Origin: Bog-752 sp963799395
GTDB taxonomy: Bacteria; Actinomycetota; Thermoleophilia; UBA2241
Assembly: GCA_963799395.1 (NCBI GenBank)
Contig: CAWCWZ010000045.1
Coordinates: 3,771-67,770, forward strand
DNA length: 64,000 nucleotides
Reading direction: 5' to 3'
The position numbers were made by a program, and so were the translations under genes. The notes beneath the pieces are model-generated. The model did not search any database. It had not been told where the DNA came from and saw only the letters and a list, made by a program, of their open reading frames with translations. This document shows positions 8,021 to 16,607 of this stretch, piece after piece. Within the stretch, counting starts at the first letter, position 1, and every line of letters starts with the position of its first letter.

Positions 8021-9061
8021 CTAGACGGTCGCGGCGGGCGCCGCCGCGCGCAGGCGGACGGCCGCTTCGCGCGGCTCCAGCAGGTCGACGCCGATGCCCG
8101 AGCCGAGCTCAAAGCCGGCGAGGGTCGTCAGACGCGGGGCGAACTCGAGGTGCCAGTGAAAGGGCGGGCGGGTGCCGCCTTGCCCGGCGCCGCCTTCGGC
8201 GCCGCCCTGGGCGGCGGCGCAGGGCGTGGTGTGCAGCCAGGCGTTCAGCGGTCCGTCGCCGGTGACCGCCGCGAGCGCGGCCAGGGCGCGTTTGAGGGCG
8301 CCGGCCACGGCCTCGGGGTCGGCCTGCAGAAAGTCGGCCTCGTGGGCGCGCGGCGCCAGACGCAGCTCGTAGGGCCAGCGCGACGCCTCGGGCGTGAAGG
8401 CCACGAGCGGACCGTCGAACACGACACGCGAGCCTTCGTCGAGGGTCGCGCCGAGCACGTCGCAGAGCAGGCAGCGACCGTACTTGACCTGGTAGCGGGC
8501 GAACTGCTCGAGCTCGCTCACGAGGACCGGCGGCACGATCGGCGTGGCGAAGACCTGGGAGTGGGGGTGCGAGAGCGAAGCGCCGGCGGAGCGACCGTGG
8601 TTCAGGATCACCGTGACCGCGGCCGCGCCGCCGGCGCACAGCGCCGCGATCCGCCGCTGATACATGGTGACGACGTCGGTCACCCCGGCGAGCGGCTGCG
8701 CGTGCAGCGGCCGGTCGTGATCGGGCGAGTGGACGATGACCTCGTGGCCGCCCTCGAACACCGGGTACTTGTTGGGCACCACGCGGACCGTCCAGCCGGG
8801 TGTGTCGGGGGCGCCGCCGCGCGGCCGCAGGGCATCGACCTCGGGCGGGGTCAGGCCTTCGTGACCCGGGCAGAACGGGCACTCGTCCGACGAAGCGGGT
8901 GCCGCGGCGGCTGCGCCGCCCGGAGCGCCGCCGGCATCGTCGTCGTGGGGTCGGGCGCCGCGTCCCGGCGCGATCACGGTCCAGGCGCCGCTCAGCGGAT
9001 CGCGGCGCAGGCCGCCGCCGCCCGGGCGGTCGCTCGCCGGGTCGCGCGGGGGGTCGCTCAC
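8021..9061 (-). CDS. galT: Galactose-1-phosphate uridylyltransferase
   Basis: 346 residues, close to the 348 of E. coli GalT. It swaps UMP between UDP-glucose and galactose-1-phosphate in the Leloir pathway. Visible motifs are the CPFCPGHE zinc-binding segment, NKYPVFEGGHEVIV, and SLSHPHSQVFATP, whose second His is the UMP-accepting nucleophile, then WHLEFAPR near the C-terminus. It starts at GTG 9061. No galK or galE is in the window, so a broader sugar-1-phosphate role is possible. Confidence 0.9.
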   Translation of the reverse strand: MSDPPRDPASDRPGGGGLRRDPLSGAWTVIAPGRGARPHDDDAGGAPGGAAAAAPASSDECPFCPGHEGLTPPEVDALRPRGGAPDTPGWTVRVVPNKYPVFEGGHEVIVHSPDHDRPLHAQPLAGVTDVVTMYQRRIAALCAGGAAAVTVILNHGRSAGASLSHPHSQVFATPIVPPVLVSELEQFARYQVKYGRCLLCDVLGATLDEGSRVVFDGPLVAFTPEASRWPYELRLAPRAHEADFLQADPEAVAGALKRALAALAAVTGDGPLNAWLHTTPCAAAQGGAEGGAGQGGTRPPFHWHLEFAPRLTTLAGFELGSGIGVDLLEPREAAVRLRAAAPAATV

Positions 9062-9110
9062 CGCCGGCCGGGCTTCGTGTCGCCGGCGGCCGCGCCTGCG
9101 GTCCGCCCGG

Positions 9111-10088
9111 TCACGACCGCAGGACGAAGGCGTCGCCGCCCGACTGCTTGGCTTCGTACATGGCGCCGTCGGCCCGCGCCAGCACGACGGCGCCGCTCTC
9201 GTCGTCGGCCCTGGCCATGGTGGCGCCGACCGACAGGGTCATGGCGAGGGACTCCTCGGTCGGCGTGACGAAGCGCGAGCTACGCACCGACTGCAACGCC
9301 CGCTCGCCGACGTGGCGCAGGTCGTCGTCGGCGCCCACGGCGCTGACGACGACGAACTCGTCGCCGCCGTAGCGCGCCAGGAGGTCCATCTTGCGCGTGC
9401 CGTCCGACAGGATGGTCGCCACGAACCGCAGCGCCTCGTCGCCGGTGGCATGGCCGAAGGCGTCGTTGACCGGCTTGAAGTCGTCGATGTCGATATGGGT
9501 CACGCCGAACCGCTGGCCGATGCGCCGATACAGGCTGAACTGCTGCTCGAGGGTGATGTCGATGTAGCGGCGGTTGAACAGGCCGGTGAGGGGGTCGGTC
9601 ACGGCCGTGTCGGAGAGCTTCTGGATGAGGCGCGTCACCTCGCGTCCGGCCACCGCTTCGAGCTCGCCGAAGACCTCGACACCGTAGAGGTTGCCGTCGA
9701 TGGCGAAGCGTCGCGTCTTGACGTACACGGCGAGACGCTCGCCGTCTTCGCGCTTGAGGAAGACCTCGTTCACGCTGCGCGGGCGCCCGTCGGCGAGGCA
9801 CTCTTCGAGCGGGCACGAGCCGGTGCAGAGCTTGTGGCCGTAGACGTCCTCGTGGACCAGGATGTCGTCGTAGCAGTGGCTGCCGACGATGTCGTCGGCG
9901 GAGTAGCCGGTGATGTGCTCGGCGCCCTCGCTCCAGTACACGATCCGGCGCTCGTCGTCGGTTACGTAGATACCCTCGGGGATGGCGTCGATGAGGTCGG
10001 AGAGGAAGCGGTCGAAGGTGCGCCGTCCCCAGACCGGGGCGCGACGCTCGAACTCGGCTCCCTCGAGCTTACGGTCGTCGGGCTTCAT
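9111..10088 (-). CDS. PAS-GGDEF diguanylate cyclase
   Basis: 325 residues: a PAS domain (about 20-135) followed by a GGDEF domain (about 160-320). The active site GGDEF is intact, and the inhibitory-site motif RKMD lies five residues before it, so product-inhibited c-di-GMP synthesis is likely. The PAS domain contains a cysteine cluster (LCTGSCPLEECL) that could bind a metal or heme or sense redox. The ATG at 10088 overlaps the stop of the upstream DUF4388 gene (ATGA), so the two are translationally coupled. Confidence 0.88.
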   Translation of the reverse strand: MKPDDRKLEGAEFERRAPVWGRRTFDRFLSDLIDAIPEGIYVTDDERRIVYWSEGAEHITGYSADDIVGSHCYDDILVHEDVYGHKLCTGSCPLEECLADGRPRSVNEVFLKREDGERLAVYVKTRRFAIDGNLYGVEVFGELEAVAGREVTRLIQKLSDTAVTDPLTGLFNRRYIDITLEQQFSLYRRIGQRFGVTHIDIDDFKPVNDAFGHATGDEALRFVATILSDGTRKMDLLARYGGDEFVVVSAVGADDDLRHVGERALQSVRSSRFVTPTEESLAMTLSVGATMARADDESGAVVLARADGAMYEAKQSGGDAFVLRS

Positions 10089-10837
10089 GGATCGAGGTCG
10101 AGCTTGCCGTCTGAGCCGAGCGCCGTCTCGAGCGTGGGCTTTTCGTTTGCGTTGCGCGACTTGTAGAGCTTCTGGGCGTCCTGCACGCGTTCGTAGTCGT
10201 CGTCGATGATCGCTCCCATGCGCCGCCACAGGCAGACGTCGGACTTGAGGTACTTCTCTTTGATGTCGTCGCTGCACTCGCTCTCGACGGGACAGCCGAA
10301 GCACACCTCGTTGTCGACCACCGTCTTGCTGGTCTTCATGACCTCGCCCTCGTCGATGCGCCGGTAGGCGTCGAGCAGCAGCTCCTGGACGCTGCCGACG
10401 ATGCGGATGGTGAACTCGGGCATCTTGTCGGATTCGTCGAACTCGAACACGCCGTTCTGCCAGTGGGCGAGAGCGAAGACCTGGTCGAGGGTCTGCTTGG
10501 CCATGATGTCGCGGACCTGGTCGGCGGTGATGTAGCCCTTGTCGAGCAGGCGCTGGCCGAGGGGCTTGGCCTTCTTTTCTTCCTTGCTCAGCAGCGTGTC
10601 GGCCATGAGCACCTCGGAGAGCTGCTGCTCGGTGAGCAGGCCGGCCCTGAGCAGCCGCGTGCCGAGCTTCTCGTCGGTCATCGGCAGCGAGATCGCCTGG
10701 ACGCGGCCTTCGATCAGGTAGATGAACCCGAACTCGTCGAAGTCGCGCACCTCGACGATCCCGGTCGCGTGTTCCTGCGCCAGGAACTGCAGCACGCTCG
10801 CCAGGTCGAACTTGCGTATGGAACCAGACAGCAACAT
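10085..10837 (-). CDS. DUF4388 (PatA N-terminal-like) protein with C-terminal Cys cluster
   Basis: 250 residues from the ATG at 10837, which has a purine-rich Shine-Dalgarno (AAGGGGAG); a GTG at 10876 would add 13 residues of poor quality. The N-terminus is a DUF4388 domain (LSGSIRKFDLASVLQFLAQE), common in predicted signalling proteins. The middle is helical and resembles general-secretion N-terminal repeats (GQRLLDKGYITADQVRDIM). A C-terminal cluster of four cysteines (CFGCPVESEC, then SDVCLW) may bind metal. It is coupled to the downstream diguanylate cyclase and may feed it a signal. Confidence 0.75.
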   Translation of the reverse strand: MLLSGSIRKFDLASVLQFLAQEHATGIVEVRDFDEFGFIYLIEGRVQAISLPMTDEKLGTRLLRAGLLTEQQLSEVLMADTLLSKEEKKAKPLGQRLLDKGYITADQVRDIMAKQTLDQVFALAHWQNGVFEFDESDKMPEFTIRIVGSVQELLLDAYRRIDEGEVMKTSKTVVDNEVCFGCPVESECSDDIKEKYLKSDVCLWRRMGAIIDDDYERVQDAQKLYKSRNANEKPTLETALGSDGKLDLDP

Positions 10838-10940
10838 GGGCCGTGCGCTCTCCCCTTTCCCGCTGGTTTTCGGCACAGTATGGCAGAAATGTTAGGATGT
10901 GCTGATGTTGCGGGCGGGTCAGAGCGACCCGGGCGCGCGA

Positions 10941-10970
10941 TTGACCCTCCCCCTCGAGGCTGGCTATACT
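10941..10970 (+). promoter_or_regulatory. rpmH operon promoter
   Basis: -35 TTGACC (10941-10946), 18-bp spacer, -10 TATACT (10965-10970), 35 bp before the rpmH start. This is the best housekeeping promoter match in the window. Confidence 0.85.
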
Positions 10971-11005
10971 TGCCCCTTTGGATACAGTGAACGAGCGAGG
11001 ACGCC

Positions 11006-11140
11006 GTGAAGAGGACCTACCAGCCGAACACCCGCAAGCGCGCCAAGACGCACGGGTTTCGCAAGCGCATGAGCACCAAGGCGGGTCGGTCGGTGATCAA
11101 GCGGCGGCGTCAGAAGGGACGCAAGCGGCTGACCGCCTAG
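11006..11140 (+). CDS. rpmH: 50S ribosomal protein L34
   Basis: 44 residues from GTG 11006, too short for most ORF callers. The sequence opens KRTYQPNTRKRAKTHGFRKR and ends KGRKRLTA, the universal L34 pattern. It is first in the rpmH-rnpA-yidD-yidC-jag order. Confidence 0.97.
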   Translation: MKRTYQPNTRKRAKTHGFRKRMSTKAGRSVIKRRRQKGRKRLTA

Positions 11141-11151
11141 CCGGACGGCGC

Positions 11152-11523
11152 ATGGCGGCCAAGCGCTCGCGGCTCTCGCGGTCCGGCGACTTCCAGCGCG
11201 TCTATCGCCAGGGAAGGTCGACCGCGTCGCGGTTCCTGGTGTTGCACTACTTCGAACAACCGGCCGGGACGGCCGGCGCAGAGCCGCGTCTCGGCCTGTC
11301 GGTGTCCAAGAAACTCGGCGGGGCGGTGGTGCGCAACCGCGTCAAGCGCCTCCTGCGCGAGGCCTTCCGCGAGTGCGCGGAGCGACTGCCCGGAGACTAC
11401 GACTACGTGTTGATCGCCCGACCGCAGCTCACCGAACTGCTCGACGCCCCCGACAAAGGCGCCGTCCCGGCGGCCGTGCGCGACGTCTTCGAGCGCGCCG
11501 GCCTGCTCGAGAAAGGTCTCTAG
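11152..11523 (+). CDS. rnpA: Ribonuclease P protein component
   Basis: 123 residues from ATG 11152, 11 bp after rpmH. It carries the basic RNR signature (GGAVVRNRVKRLLREAFRE) that binds RNase P RNA. The product assists the RNA catalyst in 5' maturation of tRNA. The position after rpmH is conserved across bacteria. Confidence 0.95.
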   Translation: MAAKRSRLSRSGDFQRVYRQGRSTASRFLVLHYFEQPAGTAGAEPRLGLSVSKKLGGAVVRNRVKRLLREAFRECAERLPGDYDYVLIARPQLTELLDAPDKGAVPAAVRDVFERAGLLEKGL

Positions 11524-11531
11524 CGCAGAGC

Positions 11532-11757
11532 ATGATCCGCACGATCTTCATCGCGCCCATCAGGTTCTATCAGCTCGCCATCTCGCCGATGCTCGGGCAG
11601 CGCTGCAAGTACTACCCGAGCTGTTCCGAGTACACCATCGAGGCCATCCGCACGCACGGCCCTCTCAAGGGTATCGTCTCTGGGTGCCTGGCGCATCCTG
11701 CGCTGCAACCCCTTCAGCCACGGCGGCGTCGACCACGTGCCGCCGCGGCACGCCTAG
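11532..11757 (+). CDS. yidD: Membrane protein insertion efficiency factor YidD (frameshifted)
   Basis: The N-terminus matches the family: APIRFYQLAISPMLGQRCKY, then YPSCSEYTIEAIRTHG. Near 11679 an extra T appears to shift the frame; in the following frame the expected tail WRILRCNPFSHGGVDHVPPR runs to a TAG at 11755-11757. With that base removed the protein is about 74 residues, the normal size. It acts with YidC in membrane protein insertion, and its place between rnpA and yidC is the usual one. Confidence 0.9.
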
Positions 11758-11761
11758 AGCC

Positions 11762-12805
11762 ATGCTCTCGTACCTGCCCCATCTCGCCGTCCTGATCGCG
11801 ACCAACCCGGTCTTCCACACGCTGGGGCAGATCTTCGGGCCCCTGGTCGACCTGCTGCGCGGCATCCTGCGCGGCATTCACGGCGTGATCGGCAGCTGGG
11901 GCTGGTCGATCATCATCCTCACGATCATCGTGCGGCTCATCCTCATGCCGCTCACCTTCAAGCAGTTCCGCTCGGCCCAGGCGATGCAGCGTATCCAGCC
12001 CAAGATCAAGGAGCTGCAGCGCAAGTACAAGACCGACAAGCGCAAGCTGCAAGAAGAGACCATGAAGCTCTACCAGGAGTACCGGGTCAACCCGTTCGCG
12101 TCGTGCCTGCCGCTGCTGCTGCAGATGCCGATCTTCATCTGCCTGTACTACGCCATCAGGTTCACGCCCGAGATCCGCACCTCGAGCTTCTGGATCATCC
12201 CTTCGCTGGGCAAGCCCTATCTGCCCCTGTTCGTCTTCTACATCCTCTCTCAGCTCGTCTCGACCGAGCTCATGATGCAGCCCGAGACCGACAAGCAGCA
12301 GAAGTGGCTCATGCGAGCCATGCCGGTCATGTTCATCTTCATCCTCTTCCGCTTCCCTGCGGGCCTCATGCTCTACTGGGTGACGACCAACCTGTGGACG
12401 ATCATGCAGCAGGTCATCATCCGGCGGACGGCGCCCAAGACCGAGCCCGTACCGCTCGGCCCCAAGCCGCCGGGGCGCTTCATGCGGGCGCTCTCGCAGG
12501 CGCAGGCGAGAACCGCCGACGCCCAGCCGCAGAAGGCCGGCGGCGGTTCGGGACGCAGCGGCGGCAGCAGCGGCAAGAGCGCTTCCGGCAAGGGCTCAGG
12601 CTCCCGGCCGGGCGGCGGCAAGAGCAGCGGCGCCAAGGGCTCCGCCGCCCGACAGGGCAGCGGCAAGACCGGTGGCGACCGGCCGGCGCAGAAGCGGCCG
12701 GGCCAACCGCGACCGGCGGGCAAGGGCGGGACGCAGCCGAGCGGCAAGCGTCCCAGTCGACCGAGTGGAGCGAGCGATGGACCAAAGCGTAAGCCCACCT
12801 CCTGA
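11762..12805 (+). CDS. yidC: Membrane protein insertase YidC/Oxa1
   Basis: 347 residues, starting 5 bp after yidD. Five transmembrane segments of the Oxa1 core are visible, including WGWSIIILTIIVRLILMPL and FASCLPLLLQMPIFICLYYA. Like other Gram-positive members it lacks the large periplasmic domain. The last ~100 residues form an unusual Gly/Ser/Lys-rich basic tail that probably contacts the ribosome. It inserts membrane proteins alone or with SecYEG. Its end overlaps jag by 29 bp. Confidence 0.95.
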   Translation: MLSYLPHLAVLIATNPVFHTLGQIFGPLVDLLRGILRGIHGVIGSWGWSIIILTIIVRLILMPLTFKQFRSAQAMQRIQPKIKELQRKYKTDKRKLQEETMKLYQEYRVNPFASCLPLLLQMPIFICLYYAIRFTPEIRTSSFWIIPSLGKPYLPLFVFYILSQLVSTELMMQPETDKQQKWLMRAMPVMFIFILFRFPAGLMLYWVTTNLWTIMQQVIIRRTAPKTEPVPLGPKPPGRFMRALSQAQARTADAQPQKAGGGSGRSGGSSGKSASGKGSGSRPGGGKSSGAKGSAARQGSGKTGGDRPAQKRPGQPRPAGKGGTQPSGKRPSRPSGASDGPKRKPTS

Positions 12806-13506
12806 CGAGCAGGCCGACGACACCGAATTCGCCACCGTGGCCAGCGCGGCTACCGTCGAGGCGGCCAAGAAGAAGGCCCTCGAGCAGCTGCGCAAGGTGG
12901 TGCCCTACGTCCGCGAAGACGACGTCGAGTTCATCGTGGTCGACGAGGGCGGCCAGGGCGGCTTTCTGGGGATGGGCAAGTCGCAGCCGCGCGTCGAGGC
13001 GCGGGTGCTGCCCGGCGCCGCCGTCGTCGACGGCGACGTGGTCGACGCCGACGAGGCTCTCGACAAGCTCGACGAGTTCGTCACGCAGGTCACCTCGGGC
13101 ATGGGTCTCGAGGTCGACGTCGAGGTCTCGCGGGTCGGCGAGGCCGTCGTGGCCGAGATCGCCGGCGGCGATCTCGGCCTTCTGATCGGCCGCCACGGCC
13201 AGACGCTCGACGCGCTGCAGTACCTGGCCGCGATCGTCGTCAACGGCCACTCGCACGCCCGCCGCCAGGTCATCGTCGACGCCGAAGGCTACCGCAACCG
13301 CCGCGAGGTCTCGCTCAAATCGGTGGCCGAACGGGCCGCGCAAAAGGTCGAACGCAACGCGCAGCGAGGTCGTCCTGAAGCCGATGACCGCCGCCGAGCG
13401 CAAGATCGTGCATCTCCACCTCAAAGACAACCCCAAGGTCGAGACCCGCTCCGAGGGCGACGAGCCCCAGCGAACGGTCATCGTCTCTCCGCGCCGGCGC
13501 GCCTGA
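12777..13506 (+). CDS. jag: RNA-binding protein Jag/KhpB (frameshifted near 3' end)
   Basis: The Jag N-terminal domain (TVEAAKKKALEQL and the GGFLGMGKSQPRVEARV segment) is followed by a KH domain (GGDLGLLIGRHGQTLDALQY) and an R3H domain. The frame breaks near 13355. The next frame carries the remaining R3H region (VVLKPMTAAERKIVHLHLKD) to a TGA at 13504-13506. KhpB with KhpA binds RNA and affects cell-wall growth and division in Gram-positives. The ATG lies inside the yidC 3' end. Confidence 0.9.
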
Positions 13507-13621
13507 GGCGCGGTCAAGCCGGTCGTCGTCGCCGCCGATACACACTGCGAACACGACAGGCGCGCGGCCCGGCCGGGTAACCTCCGGCAGACGACACCTC
13601 GTCCGAAACAGGGAGAGACCA

Positions 13622-14575
13622 ATGCGAAAAGTCCACGTCATGTCGCTCGCCGCCGCGCTCCTTGCGACCGTGCTCGTTGCGGCCGGCTGCGGCGGCTCAT
13701 CGTCGGCCGCCGGCGGCTCCACGACGGCGGGGGGCATGACCGCCGCCCAGATCCTCGCCAAGTCGCAGCAGGCCATGGCGAAGGTCACGAGCGCGAGCTT
13801 CGCCGGCCAGGCGACGCTCAAGGTGAGCTCGACCGGCTCGAGCGCCCAGGCGGCGCTTCTCGGTCAGACGCCGATCGTCGTGCACGTCGCCGGCAAGGCC
13901 GGCGACAAGAGCGCCGGCAACGGCGTGACCATGGCCATGACGCTGCAGGCCGGCGGCCAGAACCTGGCGCTGGGCCTGAAGGCCGACGGCGGCCGGACCT
14001 GGCTCGGCTTCCAGGGCAAGTGGTATGTCGTGCCCAAGAGCAAGACGCGCAGCGCCAAGAGCGCCGTCGCCAGCCCCAGCCCGATCGTCGGCAGCCTCGG
14101 GATCGACCCCCAGAAGTGGGCCAAGTCGAGCACCGTGACCACCGAACAGTTGAACGGCGCGACGGTCTACCATGTGGCGACCACCGCCGACACGGCGCGG
14201 ATCATGGACGACCTGGTCAAGGCGCTGAACAACCCGGCTCTCTCCGGGGCGACGGGCAGCGGCGCCGCCGCGCTGAACCAGCTCAAGAGCTCGGGCCGGC
14301 TCAAGACCCTCGAGAAGTCACTTGCTTCGGCGTCGATGCAGTTCTGGATCGACGCCAAGACGTTCCTCGTGGTCAAGGGCGACGTGCGCGCGCAGCTGCG
14401 CTTCGGCGGCGGCTCGGCGACGCAGGGAGTGAGCGGCCTCGGCGTCGACGTCGCCTACACGGTGGGCGGCTTTGGCCAGCCGGTCAAGGTAGTCCCGCCG
14501 GCGCACGCGCTGCCCCTCAAGACGCTCGCGAACGGGCTGTCCGCCCTGTCGGCGGGCACAGGGATCGGGCTCTAG
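13622..14575 (+). CDS. LppX/LprAFG-like lipoprotein
   Basis: 317 residues. A lipoprotein signal peptide (LAAALLATVLVAAGC) is followed by a Gly/Ser linker and a long domain beginning MTAAQILAKSQQAMAKVTSA, typical of actinobacterial LppX/LprG-like lipoproteins that hold lipids in a hydrophobic cavity. Assignment rests on pattern, not on a decisive motif. The Shine-Dalgarno AGGGAGAG lies just before the ATG. It ends at a strong hairpin. Confidence 0.7.
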   Translation: MRKVHVMSLAAALLATVLVAAGCGGSSSAAGGSTTAGGMTAAQILAKSQQAMAKVTSASFAGQATLKVSSTGSSAQAALLGQTPIVVHVAGKAGDKSAGNGVTMAMTLQAGGQNLALGLKADGGRTWLGFQGKWYVVPKSKTRSAKSAVASPSPIVGSLGIDPQKWAKSSTVTTEQLNGATVYHVATTADTARIMDDLVKALNNPALSGATGSGAAALNQLKSSGRLKTLEKSLASASMQFWIDAKTFLVVKGDVRAQLRFGGGSATQGVSGLGVDVAYTVGGFGQPVKVVPPAHALPLKTLANGLSALSAGTGIGL

Positions 14576-14581
14576 AACGTC

Positions 14582-14617
14582 GGCGGGCGGCCGGCCCCGC
14601 GGGGCCGGCCGCCCGCC
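14582..14617. terminator. Bidirectional terminator hairpin
   Basis: A perfect 17-bp inverted repeat (14582-14598 with 14601-14617) has a two-base GC loop. It is between the lipoprotein and the convergent zinc-ribbon gene, with no clear U tract. Confidence 0.75.
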
Positions 14618-14654
14618 CGCCAAAGAAACGGCAAAGCGCCCTCGGGGCCGGCGG

Positions 14655-15875
14655 TCAGCGTCCCCAGTCGAAGTCGGGGGCCCGCTTGGACTTCCAGTCG
14701 GCCGGCACGTTCTCGTCGTCGGTGCGCTGGCCCATCATCGACTTCGAGATGATCACGCCGCTCGTGACGCCGACGGGCTTGGGTTCGGAGGTGTCCTTGG
14801 GCGTGGGCGGCTTGATCTGGCTCGGGGCGAGCTGAACCGTGCCGTCGGTGCGGGCGCTGGCGTTGGGGCGCAGATCGACACGTTCTTCGTAGCCACGGTC
14901 GGCCAGGGTGATGCGGCCGGCGTCGGCGAGCTCGATCCGGAACTGATACCAGCCCATGGTCCACATGAAGGTGATGAGGAGCGTGCTTTCGTCCTGGGCG
15001 CCGACGTGCACCTGGGGGATCCCGAGGTTGTCGTTGGTCTCGACGACCCGCTTGGGCACGGCGCTCACGTTCAACAGGTCGACACCGCGCTGCAGGATGG
15101 TGAGCGGGACGAACTCGTCGGGCTCGGGCTCGGCGGCGCTCACGACCGGCGCGGCCGCGGCCGCTGCGCCGGCGGCGGCCTCGTCGCCCGTTGCGGGAGC
15201 GGCATCGATCGCCGCGATCGCGGGTGTCGGCTCCGCCGGCTCGGCGGCCTGCCGCAGGGCCTCGCCGAGACGGGGGTCGGTATGCTCGAGGACCGCCGCC
15301 GCGGGTGACGCCGCGACGTCGTCGCCGACGGCGCGCGGCGCGTCGGCGCCGTCGTCTTCGGCCTCGAACGCCGGAGCGGCAAGCTCGGCGCCCTCGTCTT
15401 CGACCTCGAACGCCGGAGCGGCAAGCTCGACGGTGTCGGAGCCGGCCTCGGGTGCTGGGGCCGCGGGCTCGGATGTGTCGGAGCCGTCGGTGGGCGAACC
15501 CTCGGACACGCTCTCGCCGCGCGCCCGCGCGAGCTGGGCCGTGAGCTCCTGCTTTTCGGCTTCGGAGCGCGCCAGTAGACTCTCGAGGCGCTCGATCTCG
15601 GCGTCTTTGTCTTTGAGCGCCCGCCAGAAGACGTCGCTGTCGGCGCGCGCCGGCCTGACCCGGCCGTTCGAGACCGCGGCCATCTCGTCGGCGGGCTCGA
15701 TGAGCCCACCGGAGCTGTCGTCGGGCCGGGCGCAGAGCGAGCAGATGAAGCGCTCGGAGCCGTCGTTCTCGACGATGCGCTGAGTCCACTCGCCGGCGAG
15801 CAGCGTGCGACCGCAGGCGCTGCAGACGGTGTCGTCGCGATCGTCCTTCGTGCGTCCGAATAGGCGTCCTAGCAT
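14655..15875 (-). CDS. Zinc-ribbon / coiled-coil hypothetical protein
   Basis: 406 residues from ATG 15875, chosen because GGAG sits 7 bp upstream; an upstream GTG at 15887 is less likely. The N-terminus has two CxxC pairs (VCSACGRTLL and FICSLCARP) forming a zinc ribbon. A short coiled coil (about 80-115) and a long acidic Ala/Pro/Glu-rich linker follow. The linker contains a 14-residue repeat (LAAPAFE...) from a 42-bp duplication at 15362-15429. The C-terminal domain (~140 residues, with LLITFMWTMGWYQFRIELAD) is well conserved in composition but unknown to me. A related zinc ribbon is encoded near 62.1 kb. Confidence 0.65.
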   Translation of the reverse strand: MLGRLFGRTKDDRDDTVCSACGRTLLAGEWTQRIVENDGSERFICSLCARPDDSSGGLIEPADEMAAVSNGRVRPARADSDVFWRALKDKDAEIERLESLLARSEAEKQELTAQLARARGESVSEGSPTDGSDTSEPAAPAPEAGSDTVELAAPAFEVEDEGAELAAPAFEAEDDGADAPRAVGDDVAASPAAAVLEHTDPRLGEALRQAAEPAEPTPAIAAIDAAPATGDEAAAGAAAAAAPVVSAAEPEPDEFVPLTILQRGVDLLNVSAVPKRVVETNDNLGIPQVHVGAQDESTLLITFMWTMGWYQFRIELADAGRITLADRGYEERVDLRPNASARTDGTVQLAPSQIKPPTPKDTSEPKPVGVTSGVIISKSMMGQRTDDENVPADWKSKRAPDFDWGR

Positions 15876-16028
15876 GGTCCGCTCCACGAGTCTTGTAGCC
15901 TGAAGTCCGGGTGGCGCAGTGCGCCCACGCGACCACCCATGGTACCAGACTTCGGCGCGCTGTTCGGGCCGGCGCGGTCGCGCCGCCCGTCGCGGACGGG
16001 ACTCGGGGATGCCTGGTGGCCGGGCGCC

Positions 16029-16274
16029 TTACTCCTCGTCGTCTGCGTCGTCGAGCTCGAGACCGGCGGTGTCGGCCCGCGCGATCACGTCCTGGGCGAG
16101 GGCCAGGTCCTGCTCGCTCACGAGCACGTCGATCGCTCCCAGACCCGAGGATCCCGGGTAGGCGTCGTGCAGGCCGCCGCGCAAGGTGGCGGCGATACCC
16201 GCCTGGCTCAAGACGTTGGAGAGAGCGGTCGCCTGGTCGAGGTCGTTGGCGGTCGTCGCCCGTTGAAGCTCCAT
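16029..16274 (-). CDS. DUF2007-type small protein
   Basis: 81 residues. The pattern of N-terminal polar strand, QATALSNVLSQAGIAATLRG and the LGAIDVLVSEQDLALAQDVI ending is typical of DUF2007 (putative signal-transducing protein), a ferredoxin-like fold. The Shine-Dalgarno GAGGTG precedes the ATG. It lies downstream of a paralogue and of nfo on the same strand. Confidence 0.7.
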   Translation of the reverse strand: MELQRATTANDLDQATALSNVLSQAGIAATLRGGLHDAYPGSSGLGAIDVLVSEQDLALAQDVIARADTAGLELDDADDEE

Positions 16275-16371
16275 CGCGACACCTCGCTTTCGCGCCTGTC
16301 TTGCGGGCCGGTCACAGCACCCCCGTCATGTATACCCGGCCGGCGGAAGGGACAGGCCCGCGAAGGTCAGC

Positions 16372-16605
16372 TCACGCCGGGGGCTCCTGGCCGGCGTCGC
16401 GCTCGAGCTGGTCGACCAGGCGCCGGGCCTCGTCGTAGTGGGCCGCCTCCACCAGGATGCCGTAGCCGCCCATCTGGGGCGTGCCGGGGAACGTGGTGTC
16501 GTGCCCGCCGACGATCTCGGCGGCGATGCCACCCGACTCGAGCAGCTCCCTGAGGCTCGTCGCGGTCATCAGGTCGAGCTCCTCGGCCAGCACTCTGGTC
16601 TCCAC
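16372..16605 (-). CDS. DUF2007-type small protein, paralogue
   Basis: 77 residues from GTG 16605, 2 bp after the nfo stop, with GGAGG inside the end of nfo. It aligns with the downstream paralogue (SLRELLESGGIAAEIVGG; YGILVEAAHYDEARRLVDQL). The tandem pair probably arose by duplication. The function is unknown. Confidence 0.68.
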   Translation of the reverse strand: METRVLAEELDLMTATSLRELLESGGIAAEIVGGHDTTFPGTPQMGGYGILVEAAHYDEARRLVDQLERDAGQEPPA

Positions 16606-16607
16606 GG

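Noticed and set aside
10838..11005. Possible replication origin beside rpmH
   Set aside because: No cluster of DnaA-box-like sequences and no AT-rich stretch was seen, and dnaA is absent.
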